NCBI GenBank assembly: GCA_030737835.1 | Contig: CM060848.1 | Coordinates: 20,747,309-20,811,308 of the forward strand | Reading direction: 5' to 3' | Source: Acorus gramineus | Lineage: Eukaryota; Streptophyta; Magnoliopsida; Acorales; Acoraceae | Length of the DNA stretch: 64,000 nucleotides | Shown here: piece after piece, positions 1-11,005 of the stretch | How positions within the stretch are numbered: position 1 is the first letter of the stretch | Layout of the letters: each line of letters starts with the position of its first letter | The notes under the pieces: generated by a model | Told to the model about the DNA's origin: nothing | Databases searched by the model: none | What the model saw: only the letters and a program-made list of their open reading frames with translations | Program-made: the position numbers and the translations under genes

Positions 1-369
1 TGCATGTTGAGTTTCATCTAAATCCCAGATTGTGTTCTCCAACTACAAATTGGATATCGCATTGCAAAATCCGAATAACATCATCAAAATTACTCTAACA
101 AGTTCTAAATAATAAACATGATCTATAACTAACATCAACTCAATTATAAACCGAAAGTTGCTCGAATTTGATTTCATACACGATTCCTCAAAATTGTTGC
201 TCCCACCAATCTGCACCAACTATTTCAATTTGATGGGTATCACTAAAACCGAAAAAAAAAAAAACCACCAACCAACCAACCAAAGAAAAATCTCATCAAC
301 CAAACTAGACACCCAATATCTATGTTGGGTTCCTCAAAATTTGTCAACCCTTCCCCCACTATCACCCCC
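1..369. other. AT-rich spacer, no gene seen
   Basis: No credible coding region, repeat boundary or RNA gene is visible. The short open frame starting near 158 has low-complexity composition (runs of Lys, Pro and Ser) and no recognisable domain. If the exon proposed at 598-720 is real, this stretch would be part of its first intron. Confidence 0.5.
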
Positions 370-650
370 AACAAACCCATGACCCCAAACATATCAAGAT
401 TTTCAAAAAATTAAAATAATTCAAGAAACAGCATCCACTTCAAGAAAACAATCAATAAAAATCACACACAAAGCATGTACTTACTATGATTTTGAGTCAA
501 TCAAACACAGTCCTCAGATAGAATCAACAAACCCATAACCCCAAACATATAAAGATTTAAAAAAACCAACATAATTCAAGAAAGCAATCAATAAAATCAC
601 ATAAAGCATGAACTTACAATGATTCTGAGTCAATCAAACACAGTCTTCAC
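370..650. repeat. imperfect tandem duplication (two units)
   Basis: A unit starting CAACAAACCCATGACCCCAA at about 370 is repeated from about 526 with CAACAAACCCATAACCCCAA. Both units end in the same block, GAGTCAATCAAACACAGTC. The second unit is about 30 bp shorter. Read on the minus strand, both copies carry a GTAAGT-like splice donor just after this block (CATAGTAAGTAC and CATTGTAAGTTC). The duplication may therefore have copied an exon edge. Confidence 0.7.
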
Positions 651-720
651 AGAGATATAAAGAGAGAGATAGCAGAGAAGAAGTGAGAAAGACTGGAGAA
701 TGAGCCTTTTGTGCCACACT
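598..720 (-). other. possible 5' untranslated first exon of a gene lying left of the window
   Basis: On the minus strand this stretch is pyrimidine-rich (CTTCTTCTCTGCTATCTCTC), like a plant 5' leader, and ends in a good donor, CATT|GTAAGTTC, near 618. No ATG-initiated frame of note precedes the donor, so it would be non-coding. A CCAAT motif lies upstream near 770 (minus strand). This is inferred from composition and the donor alone. Transcript evidence is absent. Confidence 0.3.
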
Positions 721-851
721 TTCGGCAAAAGGAGGTTGTTTTTTTTCTCTTTCTTTATGTCTGTTTCATTGGTTTTAATATTGATTGATTAAAAATTTTA
801 AAGTTGTGGAGATAGGTGAGAGGGGGTTACATTACATCGTGTTGAATGCGT

Positions 852-853
<2 letters not shown>

Positions 854-882
<29 letters not shown>
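854..882. repeat. poly(C) homopolymer, 29 C
   Basis: An uninterrupted run of 29 C residues follows GCGTGT and precedes ACTTAGTGGG. A run this long is prone to length error in sequencing and to slippage in vivo. A shorter C13 run occurs at 34,772. Confidence 0.95.
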
Positions 883-939
883 ACTTAGTGGGTCTTAAAT
901 CAATCATTCTTTGAACCGTATTTTATTTAGATAATGTTA

Positions 940-2085
940 CATCCGGCCATGCTTGCTTCGAGGCACTGTACCGGTCTAACACATGTTTTAAATTTTTTAA
1001 AAATAATATATTTTATCTAATAAATATAAATTTTTATAAAAAAAATAAAATATATATTTTAATAAAGGGTTAAAGACATCTAAGTCCCTACAAACATGAA
1101 AAAACCCATATAAGTCCCTACTAAAATTAGGACAGACGTACGAGTCTCTGAAAACTCAGAAAAACCCAATTATCATCCCTGAGTTAAATTTCCATCCAAA
1201 TGTAACGGAATATTCTTAGAATATTCCATCACATATAATTGTGTAGACATTGAAGTCCTTATAAACAGTCATAAAGACAAATTAGTCCCTGCAAAAGATA
1301 AAATTGCCCCTAAAAGACTTTTACATTAAATTGTGTATATATTGTAGTTCCTATAAATAATCATAAAAACAAATTAGTCCCCGCAAAAGACAAAATTACC
1401 CTTGAAAGACTTTTACATATAATTGAATAGACATTACAGTCCTTATAAACAATCGTAAAGGCAAATTGGTCCCTCTAAAAGACAAAAATACATTTGAAGG
1501 ATTTTTACATTTAATTGTGTAGACATTGCAATTTAAAAATTAAATACCCTCTAAAATACTGCAATTTCTACACAATTAAATGTAAAATTCTTCAGGGGCA
1601 TTTTTATCTTTTGCAAGGACTAATTTGTCTTTATGATTGTTTACAGGGACTGCAATGTGTACACAATTTAATGTAAAAGTCTTTCAGGGGTAATTTTGTC
1701 TTTTGCAGGGACTAATTTATCTTTATGACTGTTTATAAGGACTTCAATGTTTACACAATTATATGTGATAGAATATTTAGGGAATATTCCGTTAAGTTTG
1801 GATGGAAATTTAACTCAGGGATGATAATTGAGTTTTTCTGAGTTTTCAAGGACTCGTACGTCTGTCCTAATTTTAGTAGGGACTTATATGGGTTTTCCCA
1901 TGTTTGTAGGGACTTAGATGTCTTTAACCCTTTAATAAATTACATAAATATATTTATAAAACATATTAAAAAAATTTATCAGTTCCTATACCTTGTTATC
2001 ATGAATGTATACTTTGTTAATTTTTTATCGATGCATGTAAGATTGAAATTGAGGCTGAAAAAAAAACGCTGGTATAACAACACTC
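940..2085 (+). mobile_element. dispersed AT-rich repeat (family A) split by a Mutator-like MITE
   Basis: The left part (940-1066, from AATGTTACATCCGGCC) and right part (1940-2085, through TTTTTATCGATGCATGTAAG) together match the uninterrupted copy at 10,727-11,005 and a reverse-strand copy at 20,990-21,240. All three share the order TAATAAATT...(T/C)TATCGA(T/C)GCATAT and long A/T blocks. No convincing terminal inverted repeat is seen, so the class of this family is unknown. The MITE at 1,067 entered at its CTAATAAATT-like position. Confidence 0.65.
1067..1930. mobile_element. Mutator-like MITE, copy 1 (864 bp, long terminal inverted repeats)
   Basis: The element begins GGGTTAAAGACATCTAAGTC and ends with its reverse complement. 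It is flanked by a perfect 9-bp target duplication, TTTAATAAA (1,058-1,066 and 1,931-1,939), the size typical of Mutator-like elements. The inverted arms run nearly the whole length and meet near 1,535, so a single strand could fold into a hairpin with arms of about 430 bp. Each arm contains 92-bp tandem subrepeats: three in the left arm (unit starts at 1,241, 1,333 and 1,425) and two in the right. It has no coding capacity, so it would depend on a transposase supplied elsewhere. A second copy lies at 25,007-26,543. Confidence 0.9.
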
Positions 2086-2470
2086 TATTTATTTTATAAA
2101 CCATGCTTAAGGTCCGTTTGGAAACACGTATGAAAAATAAGATTTTAAATAAAGTGGTTTAAATAGAATTGATTCCTGAAAAACAAATTTTTTTCATTTT
2201 TTTTAAATCAACATTTTTACTCTAAAAGCTGAAAGTAACTTTTTAATTAAGTCAGCTTTTTAAAATGAGTTTGACAACACTTTTTAGCTTTTTTTTTAAT
2301 TAAGAGTGGAATCGCTTTTATTAAGTGGAATCGCTTTTATTAAGTGAAACCAAACATTGTTTTAGTGTTGGAAATTTAAAATATTTTTATAAAAAAATGT
2401 TTTAATAAGTTTTTAAATGAAAATTAAAAAATACTGGGAATTTTGTTTTCTCCCAAATGTGTAGTCCTTT
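2086..2470. repeat. dispersed repeat relic (GGTCCGTTTGGAAACACG)
   Basis: From 2,110 the sequence GGTCCGTTTGGAAACACGTA begins an AT-rich block that ends near 2,460 in TTCTCCCAAATGTGTAGTCC. Related blocks start near 6,610 and 26,944 (GGTGTTTGGAAACACGC), and the right end of the tandem unit at 5,871-6,100 reads TTTTCAAACGGACCC. They look like decayed copies of one Tourist-like family, but clear target duplications are not visible. Confidence 0.5.
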
Positions 2471-2599
2471 AATAGATATCCGCGAGTGTAGGTTTGCATT
2501 TGCTTTACTAAAAAAACAGATCAGATAGAACAATTCTAAATAATAGTTTAAAATAAAATAATTTTTTTAAAAAAATAAGATTATTAATTTGTTTCACTT

Positions 2600-2985
2600 A
2601 TAAATTCGAAGAGTGGACTGAGTGGAGTGGGGTCGGTGGGGGTTCAGTTGGATATCTTTGGTTGGTTTTAAAGATAATTTTTTTAAATTTTATGAGATAA
2701 AAAATTTATCAATTTTATTTTTATTTAAGTTTTTTTAAATGAAGATAAAAAATGAGAATAATTGTTATTCAATTTTTAGATGGAATAAAAAATATTCATT
2801 TTCATTTTAAAATTAGAATAGTTGTCTATATTTTATTTTTAATTATTTTTTTACCAAACGAAAAATCCTACTTATTCTCGTCTCACGATTGTCATCTTTC
2901 CTACAACTTATTCCTTTACCAAAGAGCTTTCAAGAAATATATTTGTAATTTATGTAATAAAAGTGTGGCAATTATTTTCTGAATA
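2600..2985 (+). repeat. dispersed AT-rich repeat (family B)
   Basis: The open frame at 2,752-2,982 (containing DGIKNIHFHF and VVYILFLIIFLP) resembles the reverse-strand frame at 7,425-7,628 (DEIKNPYFYF, IVYILYLIFF). This shows that two inverted copies of one repeat are present, not two genes. Further copies are recognisable near 8,210-8,400, 47,040-47,280 and 52,800-52,985. No domain is recognisable. Confidence 0.55.
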
Positions 2986-3520
2986 AAATTAAGGAATCTA
3001 CTTTTATATATAAGAATAATTAAAATATAATTCGGTGGATGTCGTTGTGGTGTTTTTTCAAGTAGAAATTTCCCATATTTGAAGAATGTTAGTCTAAAAT
3101 CTTGTTTTTAGCTACAAATGCAGTCACTATTTTTATTTTTTGAAAAATAAATCTCGTGCTATAGAAGAAACATGATTAAATAAAAATAGAGCTAGATGTT
3201 GAATAGTAGTAGTATTTTAAATGGTCCTCCAAAAGTACGTTCGTATTTAATTATATTTAAATCCTCTGAAAATGGAGTTAGATATACATATTCTCTAAAA
3301 TGAAGAATCACATTAGAGATGTTTAAAAACCGGTTAATATACAGTAAAAATTTATTTTTCTTTTTTTGAATGTGAAACTATTCTAACAACTGTAACATAT
3401 TTGTTTTATCAGTGATTTACTCTCTCCCCTTGTTAGTGGATGCAGGGCTGATTGTGGGCATGCTTTCATCCTTTGGTTGGGAATGAAAAAAAATGTTGGG
3501 ATGGAGACTTGAAAGGGTGA
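2986..3520. other. AT-rich spacer, nothing recognised
   Basis: No open frame, inverted repeat or RNA-like motif of note was found on either strand. Confidence 0.5.
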
Positions 3521-3524
3521 CATT

Positions 3525-4095
3525 AAGCCTGTCAATTATTTAAAAAAATATCCGTATTCGATTCGAATCTGTATCTAGAAATGCAAAAAATATCCGATAT
3601 CCAAAAATTCATATCCGTATTTGAACCAAATAATCTGTATCCGAAAATTTTTGGATCGGAACAATATCCGTATCCGAACTGTTATTTTATTTATATATGT
3701 TATAATTAGTTTCAACCCTTAGATGAAAATCCAATGGCTCATGATATAGGAAAAAACACAAACCTATTTAACCATGTTGAATACTTATTTAACTATATTA
3801 AGATTTGTGTTTTTATGTCTTTAGTGGATACCTATTTAATCATGTTAGGACTTAAGATTTTATAAATTTTTTATATTTTAATTTATTTCAAATATTTTAA
3901 ATATTATCTAAATCCGTATCTGAATTTTCAAATTGGATACGGATATAAGTTTTGAAATATCCATCGAATATCTAATATAGATATTTTTTTAAATATTAAA
4001 TTTAAATACGAATACATATAAGCTTATTTGATCCGTATTCCGATTAACCGATACAGGTGAGATCCATTGTATTTGTACCAAACCTGCGACACTGA
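3525..4095. mobile_element. decayed inverted-repeat element rich in ATATCCGTATCCG
   Basis: The left half repeats the motif AATATCCGTATCCGAA several times (3,545-3,690). The right half carries its reverse complement, GGATACGGATATAAG (about 3,930), and ends near CCGATACAGGTGAG. This arrangement of a short motif on both sides of an AT core resembles non-autonomous hAT-like elements. Exact ends and a target duplication could not be fixed. Confidence 0.45.
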
Positions 4096-5420
4096 TTGAG
4101 ATGAATTGGCCCTTGGACAAGTCCATTGTATCTGAAACTTCATTGATTTCCACGCCTCCAACCATGCTTTTTTAAAGTCTTTTTATTCGGTTACGAGGAC
4201 AAACGAAGACCTAATCATCATGAACCCTCCCCCTCCTATTGGATTTACAGGTGCAAGTTGGCTATCTCGAGTACTTACTCAATTTTTTTTTTCAAATTTT
4301 AATTAAATTTTTTTATAAAAAATTAATTTAATATTATCTATCTTTAATTATCCCTATGTGTTTTACTTAAAATTTTTAAAAAATTTACATCTTCTCCTAA
4401 TTTTTTTTAAAAAACATTTTAAAAGTCATTTCTCCAATTATATTTGTCATTTAATTTATTTATTTTTAAGATATTCAAAGATAAAAATCATAATTATCCA
4501 TTAAAAAAAAAGAGTTATAATAAAGGGTTGAGAGATTTAATCTAATTCATTTAAAATTGAAATTGGAGTTTAAGAAAAAAATAATATTGAAAGAAAATGT
4601 AGAGATAAAAAAAAAAAAACAGTTAAAAATTTAGATAAAAATTTAAGAAAAATTTGATTTGATATAGATATGAATAATGGTTAAAAATATTTTTGAATGA
4701 TTTATACTTATATTTAAATTTAAATAAATTTTAGATATATGATTGAAGATGTTCCAACATGCATTGTTTTATAAGTCTAAAGGGCCTCTGCCAGGACATG
4801 CACCCTGCTAATCATATGTTGTCGTGGTTACTTTTTGACAGACCAGGTAAAGTTTTTTTGAGTTTTATTTTCCCCATAGCTTATCTAAATTGAAATTTTA
4901 TATATATAAAAAGAAATTTGAATTAAAGTAATCAATTTTTTTTTTTTTTTTAGTAGTCGACAAAGGTTTATAATGACAATAAATATTTATATTTTTAAAT
5001 ATCTTTTTGAAGCACACGATGCACCTGATCACCCACAACTCTTATGCATAAGGAAAAGCTTGAGAAATCAATGTTAGACATCTATGAGGAGCAATATTAT
5101 GTGGAAGTGGTAGATTTGTTCTTATTAGTTTACACACAAACACATATTAAAATGTTTCACCTGTTAAAAATTAAAAAAAAAAAACATAGAAGATAATAAA
5201 AAGATCTTCTTAAAAAAAGATGATAAATAAAAAAAAACATAAAAACACAAAAATATACATTTTAGAGATAATCTTTCTCATGACAAAGTGATTGCATTTG
5301 ATGCTATTTATAGAGCCATATATTATAAGGTACAAATCTCAACAACCAATTCATATCTTTAAAATTTAGTCTTATCCAATTATATTCTTTATTTTCTAAT
5401 AGCACTCTCTACCATAATAG
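4096..5420. other. AT-rich spacer, nothing recognised
   Basis: Long A/T tracts dominate. No coding frame over 60 codons and no clear repeat boundary was found. Confidence 0.5.
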
Positions 5421-5426
5421 CTCTGT

Positions 5427-5612
5427 TTGGTTGCGCGTTTGAACGTGTTTTTACTTTTTAAAAAATTAAAAGTTAAAATCGTACAATTAAACGAGACAGT
5501 TTTTTTACAGAATCGGAAGCTGAATTCCTTTTCCCCGTTTGGTTGCGCGATTCGGCGCGCTTTTACTTTTTGAAAAGCTGAAAAGCTAAAAGCGTGCAGC
5601 CAAACGGGGTAG
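5427..5612. mobile_element. foldback/Tourist-like remnant with GTTTGGTTGCGCG ends
   Basis: The segment 5,535-5,608 is a short hairpin: CCCCGTTTGGTTGCGCG on the left pairs with GTGCAGCCAAACGGGG on the right. Just before it, 5,427-5,530 has the same CTGTTTGGTTGCGCG start. This GTTTGGTTGCGCGATT end is shared with the elements at 20,491 and 27,190. Confidence 0.6.
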
Positions 5613-5642
5613 CTTTTTGCAGAATCGGAAGCTGGATTCCTT

Positions 5643-6100
5643 TTAATTTTTTCCTCGAAATCTGTGTTTTAAAAAGCTCAGAAACAACGTTTTTTTATCG
5701 GAATCGATTTTTTGAATTGAAAAACAACTTTCTCTGCCAAACATTAAACTCCTTTCAAATATTGATTCCTGATTTTAAAAAAAGCATTCTAAAAAAGTCA
5801 ATGTTTAAAATTATCTTAAAAAGCAGCTTTATTTCAAAAACTACTTTTCAATCTGTGTTTCCAAACGGACTTAATTTTTTCCTCGAAATCTGTGTTTTGA
5901 AAAGCTTAAAAACAACATTTTTTTATCGGAATCGATTTTTTAAATTGAAAAGCAGCTTTCTCTAGCAAACATTAAACTCTTTTTAAATATTGATTCCTGA
6001 ATTAAAAAAAAACATCCTAAAAAAATCAAAGTCTAAAATCATCTTAAAAAACAATTTTATTTCAAAAACTACTTTTTAATCTGTGTTTTCAAACGGACCC
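5643..6100. repeat. tandem duplication, two units of about 228 bp
   Basis: Unit 1 (5,643-5,870) and unit 2 (5,871 to about 6,100) both start TTAATTTTTTCCTCGAAATC and both end in (T/C)TTCAAACGGAC-type sequence. They differ by scattered substitutions and small indels. The frame at 5,594-5,965 runs through this repeat and has no coding character. Confidence 0.85.
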
Positions 6101-7420
6101 AAAATCTCTTATGACAATCCGGTGGAGCGCCATATTGCCATTTAGACGAGCACATTATCATTTATGAGGTTGTGTATCACATATATACCTTTTAAGGGTA
6201 ATGTACCCATCTACATGATGCATCAATAAGCTTGTCACTGAATATCTCATCTCTCCCCATGCATATGACTAATAAGTACGAATATTTGAGTTATACGTTT
6301 TGATCGAGTCCAACATGTAAACCACATGATGCATAAATATCATAAACCTTCGTCAAAGAGACCGAATCCTCTGTGTTGAATCATGTGTCAGCCACTAACA
6401 AATTGTCACATTATTGACAAAAAAATCATTTCATATGAAGCCCTTACTTTATGGTTATATTTAATAAATTTTGCTCATACCCAATTAAAACGTTTTTGTA
6501 CTGTGAACATGACATTCTCTAATTGTTGCAAACAAAGATTATCAATCCTTTTATCTATATGAAACGAATCACAATCTCTTTTACCATGTCTTATGGTCTT
6601 ATTCCTTTTTTAGGTAGCATATGAAAACATGTTTGAGAAATAAGATTTTAAATGAAATAACTTAAATAAACTTGATTCCTAGAAAACACATTTTCTGTGT
6701 TTTTTTAACAACAGTTGTTCAAAAAGCCGTAAATAACTTTTTAATTAAGTTTGCAATCTAGGAAATGTTTGTTAACATGTTTGTTTGTTTTTTTCGCTTT
6801 ATTAAAAAACAGAAACATATCCAAATGCGTTATCGAATGCCCCCTTAAACAAAGTATGAAAATTGTGATTTCGGGCATTTTGACCAAGTTTAACAGTGTA
6901 CTCTTCACAAATTAATGATATCTAAACCACGTCTTTACAAGTTGATCATTATTCATTCTTACTGTAGAAGCAAAGCAAACATAAACAAGAATTAAAGTTG
7001 AAATATTTTTTATCTTATAAGATTTTTTAATGCATTTTTTTCAACAAAAAAAAAAAGTCATAATTGACGCCATATATAGCAACTGGATTAAGTTCACAGC
7101 CACGTCTATACTGAATTAATTTGATCAACAAACCAAATTCCCTACCTGAAAACCTTATATTGGTGGATTAAAATTTTAGTGAACAACCTAACCCAATTCA
7201 GATTTGATTTAGATATGGGTCAAGTAACTGGAACACATATAGATTAAGGTGTTCTGGTCAAATTTGAACTATTATTCAAGGCGAATTTTAATTTTATAAT
7301 TTATTTTTATTCATAAACTTTATCATTTTATATTTGCACTTTTGTATTCTTTCTCTACGGTCTCATTTTAATCTCATTATCTCTTACACGTGTGATCCGT
7401 ATGTCTAAAACCCCTCATCC
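6101..7420. other. AT-rich spacer with a repeat relic at about 6,610-6,850
   Basis: The relic starts TTAGGTAGCATATGAAAACA and resembles the repeat at 2,110-2,460. The rest shows no gene or repeat boundary. Confidence 0.45.
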
Positions 7421-7424
7421 TAAA

Positions 7425-7660
7425 TCACACGCAAATTGAATTTATTCTATTCTGTCTAATTTGATAAAGAGATAAGTGATGGAATAAAGAATAATTGTGA
7501 GGATATGTGAGGAAGGGCAATTTATAAGGTTTGGTATAAAAAAAAATTAGATATAAAATGTAGACAATTATCATGATTATAAAATAAAAATACGGATTTT
7601 TTATTTCATCTAAAAGTTTGACTAACATTTATCAACACCTTTTGTCTCAATCTTTACGAA
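7425..7660 (-). repeat. family B repeat, inverted copy
   Basis: The minus strand matches the repeat at 2,600-2,985 in its conceptual translation (shared D-x-I-K-N and VYIL-x-LIFF-like stretches). The open frame is a by-product of repeat composition. Confidence 0.5.
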
Positions 7661-7750
7661 TATGAATATAAACAAAACTGATGAATTATTTATTCTCTAA
7701 AATTAGGACAATTTATCCTTAAAATCTTAATCCTATAACCAACTATGTTA

Positions 7751-8197
7751 GCCCTCGTTTCACATGGGAATAACCCCTTGGATAACCTGGTATAAAAGGG
7801 AATAAGGAATTTTAGGTGTTTGGAACACAGAATACCCAGGGATAAAGTATGACAGAATAAACTGGTATAATGTGGTATATGGACTCCAACCAACCTCTAG
7901 AATTAAAGTTATCATAGGATATTCCACCCTAAGAATATGTGGGCCAATTGTCAAATCAACTTTCATCGTCTTTTATAAATCACATGTAAACTATCATTAT
8001 TTTTTCATCTTTTATAAATCTTTATTCAAACTTTATTTACATTTTATCAAACAACAAAACATTTATTCTGACGTTCACTAACGAGAATAATTCAAAACAT
8101 AACCAAACACAAAATTACTTTATCCTTATTTATACTCACTTATGTCAGAATAAATGTATACCCAAGAATAATTCTTATTCCCATTCCAAACGGGGGC
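7751..8197. mobile_element. Tourist-like MITE, 450-bp family, copy 1
   Basis: The element starts GCCCTCGTTTCACATGGGAA and ends TTCCCATTCCAAACGGGGGC. It is flanked by TTA on both sides (7,748-7,750 and 8,198-8,200), the 3-bp target duplication usual for PIF/Harbinger-type MITEs. The inside has ordered, recognisable blocks (CTGGTATAATGTGGTATATG, TTATAAATCACATG, AAACAACAAAACATTTATTC) that recur in the copies at 29,590, 36,114 and 52,989. No coding capacity. Confidence 0.85.
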
Positions 8198-8200
8198 TTA

Positions 8201-8690
8201 AGGTTTTGATGATAAGTTATTCTAATTTTTGGAAATAATAATTCTATCAATTTTGTCATTATTTTCATTTGTCAAAATTGAGATAAAAAATAAAGATAAA
8301 TATTATTTCAATCTTCAGATGAAATAAAAAATAATTATTTTTATTTTAAAAGTGGAATAACTGTCATCACTTTATTTCAATTATTTTTATATTAAACAAA
8401 ATAAGCCTAGATAGAGTTGAGTTTAAAGATCCATTTGATTGTGCTATTACAAAATTGATTGGAGTTTTAAAATTTGATTACGCAGAAGCTCCAACCAGAC
8501 CCGTCCGTCACAGTTCAAGCCCTGTTTAAAATAGATAGGGAAATCATGACGAAATCCCAAACCATGAGCAATAAACATTCACATCCCACTCAACATTTAA
8601 AAAAAAAAAATTTCATTGACCGAGGGGATTGCTTGCTCATCATCAACCACCACCACCAATTCACCATCACATGATATTAAAAGCCCACAA
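8201..8690. promoter_or_regulatory. upstream region of the OSR-like gene, with repeat relics
   Basis: 8,210-8,400 is a family B repeat copy. 8,430-8,500 (CCATTTGATTGTGCTATTAC) resembles the start of the Tourist-like element at 27,190. The most likely leader is 8,520-8,698, which contains TTTAAAATAGATAG as a weak TATA-like motif near 8,526 and a CA-rich stretch (CCACCACCACC) just before the gene. Transcription start not determinable. Confidence 0.35.
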
Positions 8691-8698
8691 AAGAAGCG

Positions 8699-8884
8699 AT
8701 GCTAAGATATTTTGGGGCGGCGACGGCGCTCATGCTGGTGACTCTCGCGGCGGCTCTCCTCCTCCTCCCGCTCGTGGTGCCGCCGCTACCTCCGCCGCCT
8801 CTTCTGCTCCTCCTCCTCCCTCTGTTGATGATGGCCGTCCTCCTCTCCCTCGTTTTCTCTCCTTCCGGCTCCGCCTCCACGTAG
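8699..8884 (+). CDS. ORGAN SIZE RELATED / ARGOS-like small membrane protein (61 aa)
   Basis: The product has the hallmark of the plant ARGOS/ARL/OSR family: two hydrophobic helices (about residues 8-27 and 35-52) joined by a proline hinge, LPLVVPPLPPPP, at residues 23-34, followed by a Leu-rich stretch and FSPS. From family knowledge, these proteins sit in the endoplasmic reticulum membrane, promote organ growth by cell proliferation or expansion, and some dampen ethylene signalling. At 61 residues it lacks the longer N-terminal region of ARGOS itself and matches the short OSR type. The ATG at 8,699 is the first in this frame, and the stop is TAG. The gene is intronless and GC-rich compared with its surroundings. 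A second, divergent member lies at 18,010-18,183 on the opposite strand. Confidence 0.8.
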   Translation: MLRYFGAATALMLVTLAAALLLLPLVVPPLPPPPLLLLLLPLLMMAVLLSLVFSPSGSAST

Positions 8885-10726
8885 GACGGAGCGCGAATCC
8901 CGAGGCGCTGTGCACATGCAGATGAGTTTTAATGATCTGATTGCCGTCTGTTTTGCGAAATGGACGGTTGTTGTTGATAATGACAGTTTTTTATTTGTTT
9001 TTTTGGAAATTAATTAGGTGATCATGCGATCACCGATAAAATATTTTTAAGTTCACGGAAGTTTTCATTTTCTTCTGGGTCTTAAAATGGTAAAAAATTA
9101 TTTTTAAATAATTAAAAACGTATGTTCTTAAACTATATTAAAAATGATCTTTGTCATACGTCAACATTTTGTAAAAGTTAATAATATATTAAAAAATATT
9201 ATAGTATATTAAGGATACTTAATAATATATTAAAAAATGTTAAAAAATAAATAAATATGAATATTTTTGATATTTTTAACCGGCACAGTAATGAGATTAC
9301 GTTTTAGGGATTTAAAAATAATTTTTCACATCTTCATTAACTTAAAAACAAATTAAAAAATTTCACAAACCTAAAAATAATTCACGATGACTACACGTAC
9401 CTCTAATTGATTTCCCCTTTTATTTGGGTGTCTTAATGAAATTTGGAGAAGTATTATATGCAATCTTTTTTACCATCTGATTTGCATGCTGGTATTATTT
9501 TTTAAATTATAATACATTTATCTGTTAAAATAATTCTTTTATAAAAAATGAATTATAGGTTAAATAGGATTAAATTCATATATTTTTATATTTTTTTATA
9601 AAATTAAAATATCATAATACTGCATTAATACTGAAACAAATATAATATAAACGAGACTCAAAATGGTGTGAGTGCATTGGTATCCTAAATTTTGTTACCG
9701 GTTCTATTTTTTCCATTCAATTGCATTGTATTGCATAATATATGTTGGATAATAGCAAAAAGATTACCTGAGTATATCCTATTTTTGCTACTCATGAAAA
9801 CCACCTTCTTGGGTTGAAGATGATGCATACATTTTGAAAAATGTTAAATACAAACTGGTTTACAGTCCCCGTACGTCGTTGCACCTGTTTTGATTTTTTT
9901 AATAGTATATTTTGTGTAACAACATAAGTATTTTTTAAAAAATAAAATATAATCCAACGGATGGTATGGCTCTATTTTACAAAATGTCAAAAATTTTAAT
10001 GAAATATACATTTTATTTAATGAGAAAAATAAATAAGTTGGATATGTACAGTATTATATGAGACTGCACGTTAAACTATAATAGAGATTGTGTGTATCAG
10101 CTGTCATATTTATTTTATAATAAATTTGAAGATTTGTTTGAACTTTTAGGAAACTACGTTAAGATATAGGTTGGTGAGAACAATTTTAAAATCTAACTGA
10201 GATGAGATGAGAATCTTACCATAATATTAAAATAATAAAAAAAATTAAGTATTTTTGTGGGTTTGAAGGTAGCTTACCAAATTCAGTTGTAGGGTTAGCT
10301 ATGGGGATCCCTCCGTAATAATAATAATGATAATATGGGGGGTTGAGGGTTTGCTTGTGCGGGGGCAAAATTATATTGGGGGCAATATAATTTTATTAGA
10401 GATTGGGGGTTGCTTGTGCAGGGGCAAGCAAAATTTTGTATATTAAAGATAAAATTGTGATCGAAGAGAAGGTTTTTGTAGCTCTTCTAGATAGACCCCT
10501 CATCTATCTATTTTACTGTTTTGGGCATGCTCGCTTTGGTTTAAATAAAATTAAGACGCATTTCTATTATTTCATCAAAAACAAAAACCCAATATTGTTG
10601 TAATGGGTTGATCCCATGAGTTGCATAACATGGATTCTCCGATCCCCTATGAATCAAATTCGACAATGACCCTCTGCCTTCCTCCAGAAGAAAGAGATGA
10701 GAGAAAGAGTAAAAAAAAAGAAGAGG
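8885..10726. other. AT-rich spacer
   Basis: No gene is seen. At 10,335-10,430 a G-rich block is imperfectly duplicated (GGGTTTGCTTGTGCGGGGGC and GGGTTGCTTGTGCAGGGGC). A partial family A-like stretch lies around 9,880-10,060. Confidence 0.45.
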
Positions 10727-11005
10727 AGGATAATGTTACATCCAGTCTATTTTTCATTCCAAAATTCAGTTTACAAGTGTTTTGAATTTTTTTAAAATAG
10801 TATACTTTATTTAATGAAATAAGTATTTTTATAAAAAAAAATGAAACATATGTTCTAATAAATTGTATAGATGTATTTATAAAAAATATAAAAAATATTT
10901 ATCGAATCATATACCTTACTAAGGTGATTATATGCTTTGATAATTTTCTATCGACGCATATGGAATGGAATTGGAGTTGCAATAAAAACTGTGTAACAGC
11001 CCTAA
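10727..11005 (+). repeat. family A repeat, uninterrupted copy
   Basis: The block runs from AATGTTACATCCAGTC to ACTGTGTAACAGCCCTA. It aligns along its length with the two halves flanking the Mutator-like MITE at 1,067-1,930. At the corresponding position it reads TTCTAATAAATTG, which gives a related uninterrupted site for that insertion. Confidence 0.7.

Noticed and set aside
5594-5965. 123-codon frame with an internal repeat
   Set aside because: It is produced by the 228-bp tandem duplication. The repeated peptide follows the DNA repeat and has no domain.
2752-7628. Hydrophobic small frames at 2,752 (+) and 7,425 (-) as possible small membrane proteins
   Set aside because: They are similar to each other because both lie in copies of one AT-rich repeat family.
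8629-8925. Longer overlapping frame (98 codons, +) over the OSR-like gene, and minus-strand frames there
   Set aside because: The 61-residue frame has the recognisable OSR hinge and membrane helices. The others are Ala/Pro/Arg-rich by-products.
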